A stretch of DNA of 64,000 nucleotides. Origin: Coprenecus sp902388455 (GTDB lineage Bacteria > Bacteroidota > Bacteroidia > Bacteroidales > UBA932). Of the stretch, positions 54,624-62,730 are shown piece after piece; the first letter of the stretch is position 1; every line of letters begins with the position of its first letter. The position numbers were made by a program, and so were the translations under genes. Below the pieces are notes generated by a model. It was given only the letters and a program-made list of their open reading frames with translations, was not told the origin of the DNA and searched no databases. The stretch is from the NCBI GenBank assembly GCA_963931615.1, contig OZ007032.1, positions 744,001 to 808,000 of the forward strand, in the 5' to 3' direction.

Positions 54624-54764
54624 TCAGCGGACCTTGCGTTCTTCGGCCAGCCGTTTCCGGTAGGCGTCCAGCCGCTTTTTCCAGGCTGTCCGTTTCGCTT
54701 TCTCGGCCGCTGCCTTCCGCTCCAGATACTCGTCGTATCTTCTTTCGAGATAATTGTCTGCCAT
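54624..54764 (-). CDS. Small 46-residue charged helical protein
   Basis: Predicted 46 residues, starting MADNYLERRYDEYLERK and rich in Lys, Arg, Glu and Ala throughout: one long helix or coiled coil, strongly basic. Its own -7 element TACCTTTG (54772-54779, minus) stands 7 nt before the ATG, which argues that it is real. Possibly a nucleic-acid or ribosome-associated small protein; no family assigned with certainty. Confidence 0.6.
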   Translation of the reverse strand: MADNYLERRYDEYLERKAAAEKAKRTAWKKRLDAYRKRLAEERKVR

Positions 54765-54771
54765 AGTGCTG

Positions 54772-54779
54772 CAAAGGTA
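54772..54779 (-). promoter_or_regulatory. Promoter -7 element of the small gene
   Basis: TACCTTTG on the minus strand, 7 nt before the ATG at 54764. Confidence 0.55.
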
Positions 54780-54835
54780 CGAAATCCTGCGGACAATAAC
54801 GAAATATTCGGAGTCGGTGGGCATTGTTGCTGTTC

Positions 54836-55006
54836 CACCTTTGGAAGGTGAGTAGATTTTCTTGTGTTTCTGCTCACCTTCGGAAGGTGTGGAAAGTCAG
54901 AATGGAGGCAAAACGCCGCTACAGATGCTCTAGTGGACATGGTACGGAAACTCACCTTCGGAAGGTGGGGTGATATCGCGGGGAAAATGCACACCTTAGG
55001 AAGGTG
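54836..55006. repeat. Four 15-bp palindromes phased on 39 bp
   Basis: CACCTTNGGAAGGTG occurs at 54836-54850, 54875-54889, 54953-54967 and 54992-55006. Starts are 39, 78 and 39 bp apart, so they sit exactly on a 39-bp grid with one position (54914) empty. The two 24-bp spacers (54851-54874, 54968-54991) share no obvious sequence. Both strands stay open in one frame (39 = 13 codons, repeated HLPKV on the minus strand), but no gene is supported. Confidence 0.8.
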
Positions 55007-55054
55007 GGGAATCTTATTCTCGTTGGGGATGTCTGTGAGGGTGGTTTTCTGCTC

Positions 55055-55116
55055 GGGTGCTGCGGTCGGTAGTCCTTTGGAAACTTTATTGAGCGGAAAA
55101 CGGGGTTCGAACTCGC
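55055..55116. repeat. 62-bp direct repeat of tRNA-Gly end, copy 1
   Basis: Matches 55269-55330 without gaps, about 57 of 62 identical. The right part copies the last 25 bases of tRNA-Gly; the left part copies half of that tRNA's terminator. Confidence 0.8.
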
Positions 55117-55162
55117 ACTGATTTCTCTCCCTTCGGGATCGAAATCAGCGCGAGTGTTCCGC
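55092..55162 (-). other. tRNA-Gly-like hairpin element (71 nt)
   Basis: On the minus strand it begins GCGGAAC and ends TTTCCGCT, the two halves of a glycine-tRNA acceptor stem, and keeps the TTCGAAC T-loop. D- and anticodon-arms are replaced by one 15-bp hairpin (55141-55155 with 55111-55125, one G-U pair) capped by a 4-bp TCCC/GGGA stem. The G-U pair would be A-C on the other strand, which favours a minus-strand transcript. It is not a functional tRNA. Confidence 0.6.
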
Positions 55163-55250
55163 GCCTTTTTATATCCTCCCCGGCCCTCCACAGGAGGGAG
55201 GAGAAGGTCTTGGGGCGAACCCCGTTTTCCGCTCTGGTGCGGGAGGCGGT

Positions 55251-55281
55251 ATAAAAAAGACCGCGGCGGGGTGCTGCGGTC
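55251..55281 (-). terminator. Terminator of tRNA-Gly
   Basis: Minus strand GACCGC...GCGGTC stem followed by TTTTTTAT, 24 nt past the tRNA. Confidence 0.75.
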
Positions 55282-55330
55282 GGTGGTTCTGTGGGAACTT
55301 TATTGAGCGGAAAACGGGGTTCGAACCCGC
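55269..55330. repeat. 62-bp direct repeat of tRNA-Gly end, copy 2
   Basis: The copy that includes the intact tRNA-Gly 3' end; 214 bp from copy 1. An inverted 19-bp copy of the same tRNA end lies between them at 55216-55234. Confidence 0.8.
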
Positions 55331-55378
55331 GACCTTCGGCTTGGGAAGCCGACGCTCTACCAACTGAGCTATTTCCGC
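55306..55378 (-). tRNA. tRNA-Gly (CCC)
   Basis: Cloverleaf on the minus strand: acceptor GCGGAAA/TTTCCGC, D-arm GCTC/GAGC, anticodon stem TCGGC/GCCGA with loop TTCCCAA (CCC), T-loop TTCGAAC, discriminator T. Confidence 0.92.
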
Positions 55379-55389
55379 GAAAAATTTTT

Positions 55390-55397
55390 ACCTTTGC
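55390..55397 (+). promoter_or_regulatory. Promoter -7 element of permease gene
   Basis: TACCTTTG about 21 nt before the permease ATG. Confidence 0.5.
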
Positions 55398-55418
55398 AGG
55401 GTTTGGGACTGCAAAGAT

Positions 55419-56666
55419 ATGAATTTAAATTTATTTATAGCCAAAAAAATCAAGGGACGGGGAGTGAGTACGACCGGCAACGCGATAGCCTGTGTGTCGG
55501 TGGCTGTCAGTATCGGCGTGATATTGATGGCGGTAGCGATTTCGGAGGGGTTCAAGAAGGAGATAGGAAAGAGGGCTGCCGGGTTCACGGGTGAGATTCT
55601 GATAACGGTGCCTGGGATGGACTATATGAACGATGTCTACCCTCTGCAGGCGGACCTGTCTTATCTGCCCGAGATAGAGAAGATACCGGAGATACGGTCG
55701 GTGAGCGAGACGGCTTACAAGCCCGGGATGGTCAAGTCGGACAAGGATGTGCACGGTGTGATGTTTAAGGGGGTGGATTCGACTTACTCGCTGGATTTCT
55801 TTGCGGATTTTCTGACCGAGGGTACGCTCCCGGATTTCTCGGGAAGGCGTATGAGTGACCAGGTGCTGATTTCCAAAAGGCTGGCGACGATGCTGGGCCT
55901 GAGTACGGGGGACAGGATGACGGTGTATTTTATAGGTGAGCAGGTGAGGGCCCGCAGACTGACGGTGACCGGCCTGTACGACATACAGCTGGAGAACCTG
56001 GATGAGAAGCTGGCGGTGATGGACATCCGTCAGATACGCAGGCTCAACGGCTGGGAGGGCCACGAGTCTTCCTGCCTGGAGATAGCCCTGGGTGGGGACG
56101 GCGGCAAGGCGGCTGACCGTCGCAGGATTGAAGTTTACGATGAGATAGGGGAGATAATCATGGACCGGGATATCACGGCGGACGCTCCGGTGGTGGTGCG
56201 CAGGATCGACGAGATATATCCGGGACTGTTCGACTGGCTGGCCCTGCTGGACCTGAACGTGCTGGTGGTGATGGCGCTGATGATGGCGGTGGCCGGTTTC
56301 AACATGATCTCGGGCCTGCTGATTATCCTCTTCGAGCGCATTTCCATGATAGGTCTGCTGAAGTCGCTGGGCATGAGGACTTCCAACATCTGCAAGGTGT
56401 TCATCTACCGCGGCGGGGCCATAGTCCTCAAGGGTATGCTCTGGGGCAATGTCGCGGCCATCCTCCTGCTGGCCGTGCAGAAATGGCTGAAGCCGTTCAC
56501 GCTCAACCCGGTGAATTATTTCGTGAATTTCGTGCCGGTGGAACTCAACCCCCTGCATATCATAGCGGTGGATATTGCCGCATTTGTACTCATGCTGATT
56601 ATAATGATCATTCCCTCGCTATTCATCGCCAGGGTCTCTCCCGCCCGCACCATCAAGGTCAGCTGA
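55419..56666 (+). CDS. LolC/LolE-like ABC transporter permease
   Basis: Predicted 415 residues with four helices: one at the N-terminus (VSVAVSIGVILMAVAIS), a large periplasmic domain (about 45-270), then three (VVMALMMAVAGFNMISGLL, and two more) ending SPARTIKVS. The single-domain FtsX layout and the AKKIKG...GNAIA start match the LolC/E group, which extracts lipoproteins from the inner membrane with an ATPase (LolD) encoded elsewhere. Lipoproteins are abundant nearby, but a different substrate cannot be excluded. Confidence 0.82.
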   Translation: MNLNLFIAKKIKGRGVSTTGNAIACVSVAVSIGVILMAVAISEGFKKEIGKRAAGFTGEILITVPGMDYMNDVYPLQADLSYLPEIEKIPEIRSVSETAYKPGMVKSDKDVHGVMFKGVDSTYSLDFFADFLTEGTLPDFSGRRMSDQVLISKRLATMLGLSTGDRMTVYFIGEQVRARRLTVTGLYDIQLENLDEKLAVMDIRQIRRLNGWEGHESSCLEIALGGDGGKAADRRRIEVYDEIGEIIMDRDITADAPVVVRRIDEIYPGLFDWLALLDLNVLVVMALMMAVAGFNMISGLLIILFERISMIGLLKSLGMRTSNICKVFIYRGGAIVLKGMLWGNVAAILLLAVQKWLKPFTLNPVNYFVNFVPVELNPLHIIAVDIAAFVLMLIIMIIPSLFIARVSPARTIKVS

Positions 56667-56685
56667 AGCCTGCAACGGAACAGAC

Positions 56686-57429
56686 TCAGCGGAGCTGCGC
56701 AAGCTTGCCGATGTCGGTTATGACGGCACCGACGGGGGCATCCACGCACCGGACTGGATGGGAGGCGGCTATGGAGAGGTAAAAGTCGATGATGGAAAAT
56801 GCCTCGGGATAGGGCCGCAGCAGCTGCAGGGCGGCCGGGGTGAGGAGGTGGATGCCGCTGAAGGCGTGCGGCTGCAGGGTGGCGGCTGCTTCGGGGGTTG
56901 TGCCTTTGAACAGTCCTTTGGCGGGGTACATCCAGCCGCGGAGGAGACCTTCGCTGTCGGTCAGCAGATAGCGTGAGGAGGAGCGGCCGCTCACCAGAAG
57001 CGAGGCTGCGGCCGGAGCCGCGTCCGGTCCGCCGGGAGCCTGCCGGCAAAAGGCTCCTAGGTCTATCCCGGAAGTGATGATATCCACATTGTGCACCAGC
57101 ACTGGCTCTTCTCCGAGCAGTCCTGACATGACGGCATGGCGGATGCCGCCTCCGGTGTCGCGCAGCAGGCCCCGCTCATCTGAAAATGCCACGTCCAGCC
57201 CGAATCCGTCGTGGGAGCGGACGAAGTCTTCCAGCATGTCCGCGAAGTGGTGGACATTAATCACGGCCCGGGTAAAGCCGGCCTTCTTCAGCTGCAGCAT
57301 AAGTCTCTGTATCATCGGTACGCCCTCGTATGGCACCAGTGCCTTGGGCATAGTGTCGGTCAGCGGCTTGAGCCGGGTGCCCAGCCCTGCCGCCAGGATC
57401 ATCGCCGTTGCGGTTCTCTCTGCTGTCAT
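56686..57429 (-). CDS. murU: Nucleotidyltransferase, MurU-like
   Basis: Predicted 247 residues. Begins with the sugar-nucleotidyltransferase signature LAAGLGTRLKPLTD-like (AMILAAGLGTRLKPLTDTMP), PKALVPYEGVPMI and the metal-binding VHNVDIITSG. In the MurNAc recycling route MurU makes UDP-MurNAc from MurNAc-1-phosphate. The assignment rests on coupling (4-bp overlap) to an AmgK-like kinase; another sugar phosphate is possible. Confidence 0.8.
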   Translation of the reverse strand: MTAERTATAMILAAGLGTRLKPLTDTMPKALVPYEGVPMIQRLMLQLKKAGFTRAVINVHHFADMLEDFVRSHDGFGLDVAFSDERGLLRDTGGGIRHAVMSGLLGEEPVLVHNVDIITSGIDLGAFCRQAPGGPDAAPAAASLLVSGRSSSRYLLTDSEGLLRGWMYPAKGLFKGTTPEAAATLQPHAFSGIHLLTPAALQLLRPYPEAFSIIDFYLSIAASHPVRCVDAPVGAVITDIGKLAQLR

Positions 57430-58865
57430 AGTACCTGTCTCTCCAGATTCTGTTCGCGGTGTATGAGGGTGATGCCGAGCCTGTCGGAAGAGTCACCGTA
57501 TCTTTCTGCCAGATGGTCGGCCAGCCTCTCGGCGAAGTATACGGACCTGTGCCGGCCTCCGGTGCATCCGAAGCAGAACATCAGGTCAGTAAATCCACGC
57601 TCTAGATAGTTCTCGATATGCATGTCGGCCAGGGCGGCGGTGTGCCGGGCAAATTCCTTCGTCTCGGAATACCCCTGCAGGTACTCTATTACCGGACCGT
57701 CCAGTCCAGTCATCGCCCGGTACTCCGGCAGCCGTCCCGGATTGGGCACTCCGCGGCAGTCCAGAACATACCCTCCGCCGTTGCCGCCCTCGTCCTCGGG
57801 TATTCCCTTTTTATATGAGAAACTGAAAATCCTTATCAGCAGCTTCCCGTCCTGCCTGGGCGTCCTGTGCCCGTAGAGCGGTATCAGCTCCTCGAGTGCC
57901 CGGCACAGGCAGGGGTATTCGGGAAAGGTGCCGGAGGACAGGAGTTCCCGGAGATTGTCCATAGCGTACGGGATGCTCTCGAGAAAATGCGGCCTCCGCT
58001 CGAACATGCCCCTGAATCCGTAGGCCCCGAGCACCTGGAGTGTCCTGAAGAGGACGAACTGCCTCAGGTCGGTCAGGAAGTCCTTCCGGCGCACCACCTC
58101 ATAGTGCGACTGTGCCTCGAGATATGCCTCGGTCAGTTCGGCCTTGAGCTCGGACGGGTAGCGGGCCCGCGCCTGCCATACGAAGGAGGCCAGGTCATAG
58201 TGGACCGGTCCCATCCTTCCGCCCTGGAAGTCGATGAATTTCATTTCCTCAGAGGGTGTGAGCATGATGTTCCGGCCCTGGAAGTCCCGGTACTGGAAGT
58301 TCCCGGAACTGCACATCAGCAGCCGGTCGCGCAGCCGGACTAGGTCCTCCTCCAGCGCCACCTCGTCGAACTCCACGCCGGAGGGCTTGAGAAAGCAGTA
58401 TTTGAAATAGTTGAGGTCGAACATCACGCTTGTCCGGTCGAAACAGGATACCGGACCGCACTGCGAGAAGTCCAGTCCCTGGGCCCCGATATACTGGAAG
58501 GCCGGCAGGGCTTCCACTGCCGCCCGCAGCAGAGTCTTCTCCTCAGAACTGTATTCCCCGCTCCTGCGCCCTGCCGCCACAGCGTCGAAGAGGGTAGTGT
58601 CTCCCAGGTCCTCCTGCAGGTAGACCATCCGGTCATCGCTCACGGCCAGCACTTCCGGCACGGGCAGTCCCAGCCGGGAGAAATGCCGGTCGAGGTAGAG
58701 GAACGCACCGTTTTCCCGCAGACTCGTCCCGGCTGCGGCTATGCAGCTGCCTCCATCCCAACTGATTCTGAAATACTGCCGGTTGCCACCAGAGGCCGGA
58801 ATGGCACTGATGCGATATTCCCTTATTCCGGAATACCGTTCAAAAAGCGATTGTATCCTTCTCAT
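57426..58865 (-). CDS. amgK: AmgK-like sugar kinase fused to a RapZ-type C-terminal domain
   Basis: Predicted 479 residues. Residues 1-325 form an aminoglycoside-phosphotransferase-like kinase (YLQEDLGDTTLF, FQYRDFQGRNIML as the catalytic loop and FIDFQGGRMGPVHYDLAS as the metal loop), as in AmgK, which phosphorylates MurNAc/GlcNAc at C1. Residues 340-479 resemble the C-terminal domain of RapZ: FSFSYKKGIP, VLDCRGVPNPG, and FGCTGGRHRSVYFAE. In E. coli that domain binds GlcN6P, so the fusion may tie kinase activity to amino-sugar levels (inference). The start at 58865 follows the first strong motif; a longer form is less likely. Confidence 0.8.
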   Translation of the reverse strand: MRRIQSLFERYSGIREYRISAIPASGGNRQYFRISWDGGSCIAAAGTSLRENGAFLYLDRHFSRLGLPVPEVLAVSDDRMVYLQEDLGDTTLFDAVAAGRRSGEYSSEEKTLLRAAVEALPAFQYIGAQGLDFSQCGPVSCFDRTSVMFDLNYFKYCFLKPSGVEFDEVALEEDLVRLRDRLLMCSSGNFQYRDFQGRNIMLTPSEEMKFIDFQGGRMGPVHYDLASFVWQARARYPSELKAELTEAYLEAQSHYEVVRRKDFLTDLRQFVLFRTLQVLGAYGFRGMFERRPHFLESIPYAMDNLRELLSSGTFPEYPCLCRALEELIPLYGHRTPRQDGKLLIRIFSFSYKKGIPEDEGGNGGGYVLDCRGVPNPGRLPEYRAMTGLDGPVIEYLQGYSETKEFARHTAALADMHIENYLERGFTDLMFCFGCTGGRHRSVYFAERLADHLAERYGDSSDRLGITLIHREQNLERQVL

Positions 58866-58944
58866 AACAAAGACGAATATACGCAGAAGTAGGGAGATGA
58901 GCAAAGTTTTTTGCTCTGCTGAGGCGTGAAAAACAAAATTCCCC

Positions 58945-58952
58945 TATATTTG
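58945..58952 (+). promoter_or_regulatory. Porin gene promoter -7 element
   Basis: TATATTTG, 7 nt before the ATG at 58960. Confidence 0.55.
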
Positions 58953-58959
58953 CATTCTT

Positions 58960-61644
58960 ATGGACAGAAAAAAGTTAAGGGACATACTGTGTGCGTGTGC
59001 CGTCATGCTGATGATGACGTGCGGATCTTATATAATAAGGGGTATGTCCGGTCCTTATGCAGCGGCTGGATATAGCCGGTACTCTGATTCGCTGGCTATG
59101 CCTGATTCCATTATTGTTCCGGATACTCTTTCTGTTCAGGACTCTGCTGCACTTCCAGATTCTGTTGTCTTTACGGATTCGCTGCCTGTTACGGACTCGT
59201 TGCCGTTTACAGATACGTTGTGCGATTCGACAGCTGCCGATTCTTCAACAGTGCTTACCAAAAGGCAGCTCAGGCGGATGGAACGGGACAGCATACGCAG
59301 GCAAAAGGATGCATATAAGGACAGTGTCTCAGCTGTCAAGCAGGCGGTCCTGGACAGCATTCACCATGTGCGGGACAGCATCAAGTCTTTTAAGGACAGT
59401 GTCCGGTGGTCCAAGCCGCGTATATTGGAGACGGGTTATTTGCCTGACAGCCTTTATTACAGGCGTATTCTATCTTGGAACACAGGACCGTATATCAATG
59501 AGTACAGGGAGGCTCCTCTGGATACTACATTCAATGACTGGTACAATGAGTATCCATTCTATAAAGAGGACATAGATGCGGTATATCTTGGAACAGTAGG
59601 TTCTGCGACTCAGAATGTCAACTTTTTCCGCCGTCGCCAGTTCTCTCAGTTCAAGGCTTACGCACCATATCTCACTTATTCGCATACTCCGGAGAATGCT
59701 CTGTTTTTCAACGTAAAAGGACCATATACAGAATTGGCATATTGGGGAACCCTCTTCGCATATAAGGAGAAGGAGGAAACCAATGTGCGTTTTCTGCACA
59801 CTCAGAACATCACTCCAGAACTGAATCTGGCAGTTCTTTTCCAGGGATGGAAAGCTGCAGGAATGCTCAATCAGGAGGCGACTACCAACAACTCCTTAGA
59901 AGTGACAGCCAACTACCTGGGAAAGAATTATGTCGCCAATGCAGGTTTTATACATCACAATATCAACAGGAAGGAGAACGGAGGTATTCAGGACTCTTAT
60001 ATGGTCCGGGATACGACTGTGGATGGAAAGACAATTGCTGTAAATCTTCAGAATGCACGGAATAAACTGTCAAGAAACACTTTTTTTATAGACCACTCCT
60101 ACAATATTCATCTGGAATCCAAAACCAGGCGATTGCGTAAGGCCATGGAAGAGGATTCTGCCCTTACATCTGCGGTTGACTCTCTCGTGAAACTTAGGAT
60201 GGCTGCATACGAAAGAGCTGTAGACGCAGCTGTTGAGGCGGTTAAAAGAATGTCAATGCCGGACAGTACGGTATCTTCCGATACACTGGCGTCTATGGAC
60301 AGTCTGAGGATGTCATTGGACTCTACAGCAATGGTGCAGGATTCTACAGCAATGATTCAGGATTCTGTCGCAATGGCTGTAGCTGATTCTTTGTTGAGGC
60401 TGTCCATTATCGATACTTTAAGGCCCCCGGAACTTGACGAGATATATGCCAGTCTGGCAGACTCACTGCTTTTTGGACTAGGTGGTGAGGGTCCCATGAT
60501 ATCTGTAGGACATATAGGTGAGGTTTCACGATTCTACCGGTACTATACGGATGAGATAGGACTTACAGATGAGGCGGGGCGGAACCTGTACAACAATATG
60601 TTCTATTTAAACCCTACCTCCACAGCGGATTCCACCAGAGTGTTCAGTGTAGACAACAAGCTGTTCTTCAGGTTGCAGCCATGGGCACGGAAGGCTGTAG
60701 TGTCGGAGATTCACGGAGGACTCGGTTACCGCTGGAACAGTGTGTATGCTTTCACTCCGGACATGTTTCTGACGGGAAACGGCAATGTTCATCAGCATGA
60801 CGCGTATGTGTATGCAGGAGCTTCCGGACAGTATAGGAAGTACCTGAACTGGGATGCATCGGCGCAGTATAGTTTCCTTGGATATTACCAGAATGATTTT
60901 AAGGTGGATGCAGGAGTGGATGTGTCATTCTATCCATTCAAGGACAAGTCCGAGCCTATAACCCTTAGCGGACGTTTCAAGACCTCGCTGGAGGAACCGG
61001 ACTGGTATTCGCAGCATTACTGGTCCAACCATTATGTGTGGAACAATAATTTCGGCAAGACATCGGATACCAGAATAGAGGCCTCTTTGGAGATTCCCAA
61101 ATGGAAGCTGGAAGCATCTTTCAGTTATGGCCTGGTCAACAACTATCTGTACAATGATACTCTTGGAGTCATCCGCCAGCACTCCGGACTGATAAACGTG
61201 ATGAGCGGATATCTGCGCAAGGATTTCAAGCTGTGGCTCTTTCATCTGGACAACCAGATACTGTTCCAGTACTCTTCGAACAGCAATGTGCTTCAGCTGC
61301 CGTTGTTTACATTCCACATGCGTTACTACATAGAACTGGAGGCTGTCAAGAATGTTCTCAAAGTACAATTGGGTGCGGACGCTACAATGAATACTCCGTA
61401 TTATGCTCCGGCATACAACCCTGCACTAGGGACATTCCAGCTGCAGACCAGAGAACTCATAGGCTATAATCCGTATATAGATCTCTTCCTCAATCTGCAA
61501 TGGAAAGAAGTCAGTTTCTTCGTCAAGGTGATAAATATCGGACAGGACTGGCCGGACGGCGGCAATATGTTTTCTGCATATCACTACATCAAGCCTTATC
61601 GCGGATTTAAAGTCGGAATCCACTGGCCTTTCTATATCAAATAA
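58960..61644 (+). CDS. Putative outer-membrane porin
   Basis: Predicted 894 residues. An N-terminal signal/anchor (ILCACAVMLMMTCGSYI) is followed by an Asp-Ser-rich low-complexity stretch (about 40-95, repeated xDSLx), then a helical charged part and long amphipathic strands to the end. The C-terminal ends RGFKVGIHWPFYIK, aromatic-rich as in outer-membrane barrels. YLTYSHTPENALFFNVKGPY and FFVKVINIGQDWPDG resemble Bacteroidetes putative porins. A second Ser/Asp-rich insert is at about 425-480. Pore size and substrate unknown. Confidence 0.78.
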   Translation: MDRKKLRDILCACAVMLMMTCGSYIIRGMSGPYAAAGYSRYSDSLAMPDSIIVPDTLSVQDSAALPDSVVFTDSLPVTDSLPFTDTLCDSTAADSSTVLTKRQLRRMERDSIRRQKDAYKDSVSAVKQAVLDSIHHVRDSIKSFKDSVRWSKPRILETGYLPDSLYYRRILSWNTGPYINEYREAPLDTTFNDWYNEYPFYKEDIDAVYLGTVGSATQNVNFFRRRQFSQFKAYAPYLTYSHTPENALFFNVKGPYTELAYWGTLFAYKEKEETNVRFLHTQNITPELNLAVLFQGWKAAGMLNQEATTNNSLEVTANYLGKNYVANAGFIHHNINRKENGGIQDSYMVRDTTVDGKTIAVNLQNARNKLSRNTFFIDHSYNIHLESKTRRLRKAMEEDSALTSAVDSLVKLRMAAYERAVDAAVEAVKRMSMPDSTVSSDTLASMDSLRMSLDSTAMVQDSTAMIQDSVAMAVADSLLRLSIIDTLRPPELDEIYASLADSLLFGLGGEGPMISVGHIGEVSRFYRYYTDEIGLTDEAGRNLYNNMFYLNPTSTADSTRVFSVDNKLFFRLQPWARKAVVSEIHGGLGYRWNSVYAFTPDMFLTGNGNVHQHDAYVYAGASGQYRKYLNWDASAQYSFLGYYQNDFKVDAGVDVSFYPFKDKSEPITLSGRFKTSLEEPDWYSQHYWSNHYVWNNNFGKTSDTRIEASLEIPKWKLEASFSYGLVNNYLYNDTLGVIRQHSGLINVMSGYLRKDFKLWLFHLDNQILFQYSSNSNVLQLPLFTFHMRYYIELEAVKNVLKVQLGADATMNTPYYAPAYNPALGTFQLQTRELIGYNPYIDLFLNLQWKEVSFFVKVINIGQDWPDGGNMFSAYHYIKPYRGFKVGIHWPFYIK

Positions 61645-61656
61645 TTCAGAGCAGCC

Positions 61657-62727
61657 ATGGGTAGACTCTGGAGGACTGTCACAGTCATAGTTGTTATTTT
61701 CTTATCGGGCCTTATATTGAGGCATTGGGAAGGGCTTCCACGGAATGTTTCACAGACCTGCATTTCTCCCGGAAGGGATTCCATTACGGCTTGTATCAAT
61801 ATCCGTAGCGGAATGTATACAGGAAAAGGATTCCTTGTCGGGTTTCAGTATACTATGCTTAATGCATTTGCAGATACGATGGAGCGAAGTCTGGGATTTA
61901 CCGGAGTATATGGAGAAAAGGACTGTTGGCGGATGCTGGCAGACTCGTTGGTGGATATAGTGGCGGTTGACATTTCCGATACAGTGCCTGCAGGATATGT
62001 CGGTGATGTATTGATGACCATGCCGTTCAGGGAATATGCCTGGGCAGTGCGGAGAAGCGACCACAGCCTGCTTTACCAATTGAACCTGTGGCTGGGGAAT
62101 ATGCTCTGCAGTTCAGTTTACAAGGATGTGGAAAACAGATTTTTTCGTTCATATAATCTTCTTCCTTATATCGAAGCAGGTACTATGACGGACCGTATAT
62201 CTCCGTACGATGAGATGATAAAGGCTGAAAGCAGGCGTTTGGGATGGGATTGGAAATTATTGGCAGCCGTGATATTCAAGGAGTCCCGTTTTTCTATCGG
62301 GGCCTATTCGCGTCGCGGAGCTACAGGACTTATGCAGGTTATGCGTCCGACGGCAGCGTCTTTCGGAGTTACAAATCTGTTCAACCCGCAGGAGAATATA
62401 AAAGCAGGTACAATGTATCTGCATCAGATTCAACGGAGATATCAGAAGATGGGGTTGGATTCAGTCAATGTAGTGAAATTCACACTAGCTGCCTACAATG
62501 CCGGAGAGAGCCGTATCGAGGACTGCATCAACTTCACTCTCGACCAGGGCCGCGACTTCACGGACTGGGAGACGGTGGCGGCGACCATTCCGCTGATGGC
62601 CGAGCAGGAGTATGTCGAGGAGGCGGACTTTCTCCGTCACGGGAGGTTCCGCGGGCGGGAGACCGTCCAGTATGTCAGGGATGTTCTGTCCAAATACGAG
62701 GAATACCGTACAGTAGTGGAAGGGTAG
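61657..62727 (+). CDS. MltF-like lytic transglycosylase
   Basis: Predicted 356 residues. One N-terminal membrane helix, a short SBP-like domain (about 50-165), then an SLT domain with AVIFKESRFSIGAYS (catalytic Glu), GATGLMQVMRPTA, and KFTLAAYNAGESRI. It cleaves peptidoglycan to 1,6-anhydromuropeptides in the periplasm, whose sugars could feed the AmgK/MurU route encoded 3-5 kb away. Its start is 12 bp after the porin stop, so it may share its transcript. Confidence 0.88.
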   Translation: MGRLWRTVTVIVVIFLSGLILRHWEGLPRNVSQTCISPGRDSITACINIRSGMYTGKGFLVGFQYTMLNAFADTMERSLGFTGVYGEKDCWRMLADSLVDIVAVDISDTVPAGYVGDVLMTMPFREYAWAVRRSDHSLLYQLNLWLGNMLCSSVYKDVENRFFRSYNLLPYIEAGTMTDRISPYDEMIKAESRRLGWDWKLLAAVIFKESRFSIGAYSRRGATGLMQVMRPTAASFGVTNLFNPQENIKAGTMYLHQIQRRYQKMGLDSVNVVKFTLAAYNAGESRIEDCINFTLDQGRDFTDWETVAATIPLMAEQEYVEEADFLRHGRFRGRETVQYVRDVLSKYEEYRTVVEG

Positions 62728-62730
62728 GGG

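Noticed and set aside
54836..55006. CRISPR array
   Set aside because: Repeats are only 15 bp, four in number with one slot empty, and no cas genes are in the window; better described as phased palindromes.
54864..55121. Small plus-strand open frame over the palindrome array and tRNA-like block
   Set aside because: Its repeat peptide comes from the 39-bp period; it runs into the tRNA-like copy and has no promoter or family.
55148..55170. Plus-strand terminator GCGCG...CGCGC plus T-run
   Set aside because: It overlaps the larger hairpin of the tRNA-like element and no plus-strand gene ends there.
55055..55330. attL/attR of an integrated element
   Set aside because: Only about 150 bp lies between the repeats and no integrase is present; a scar is possible but not an element.
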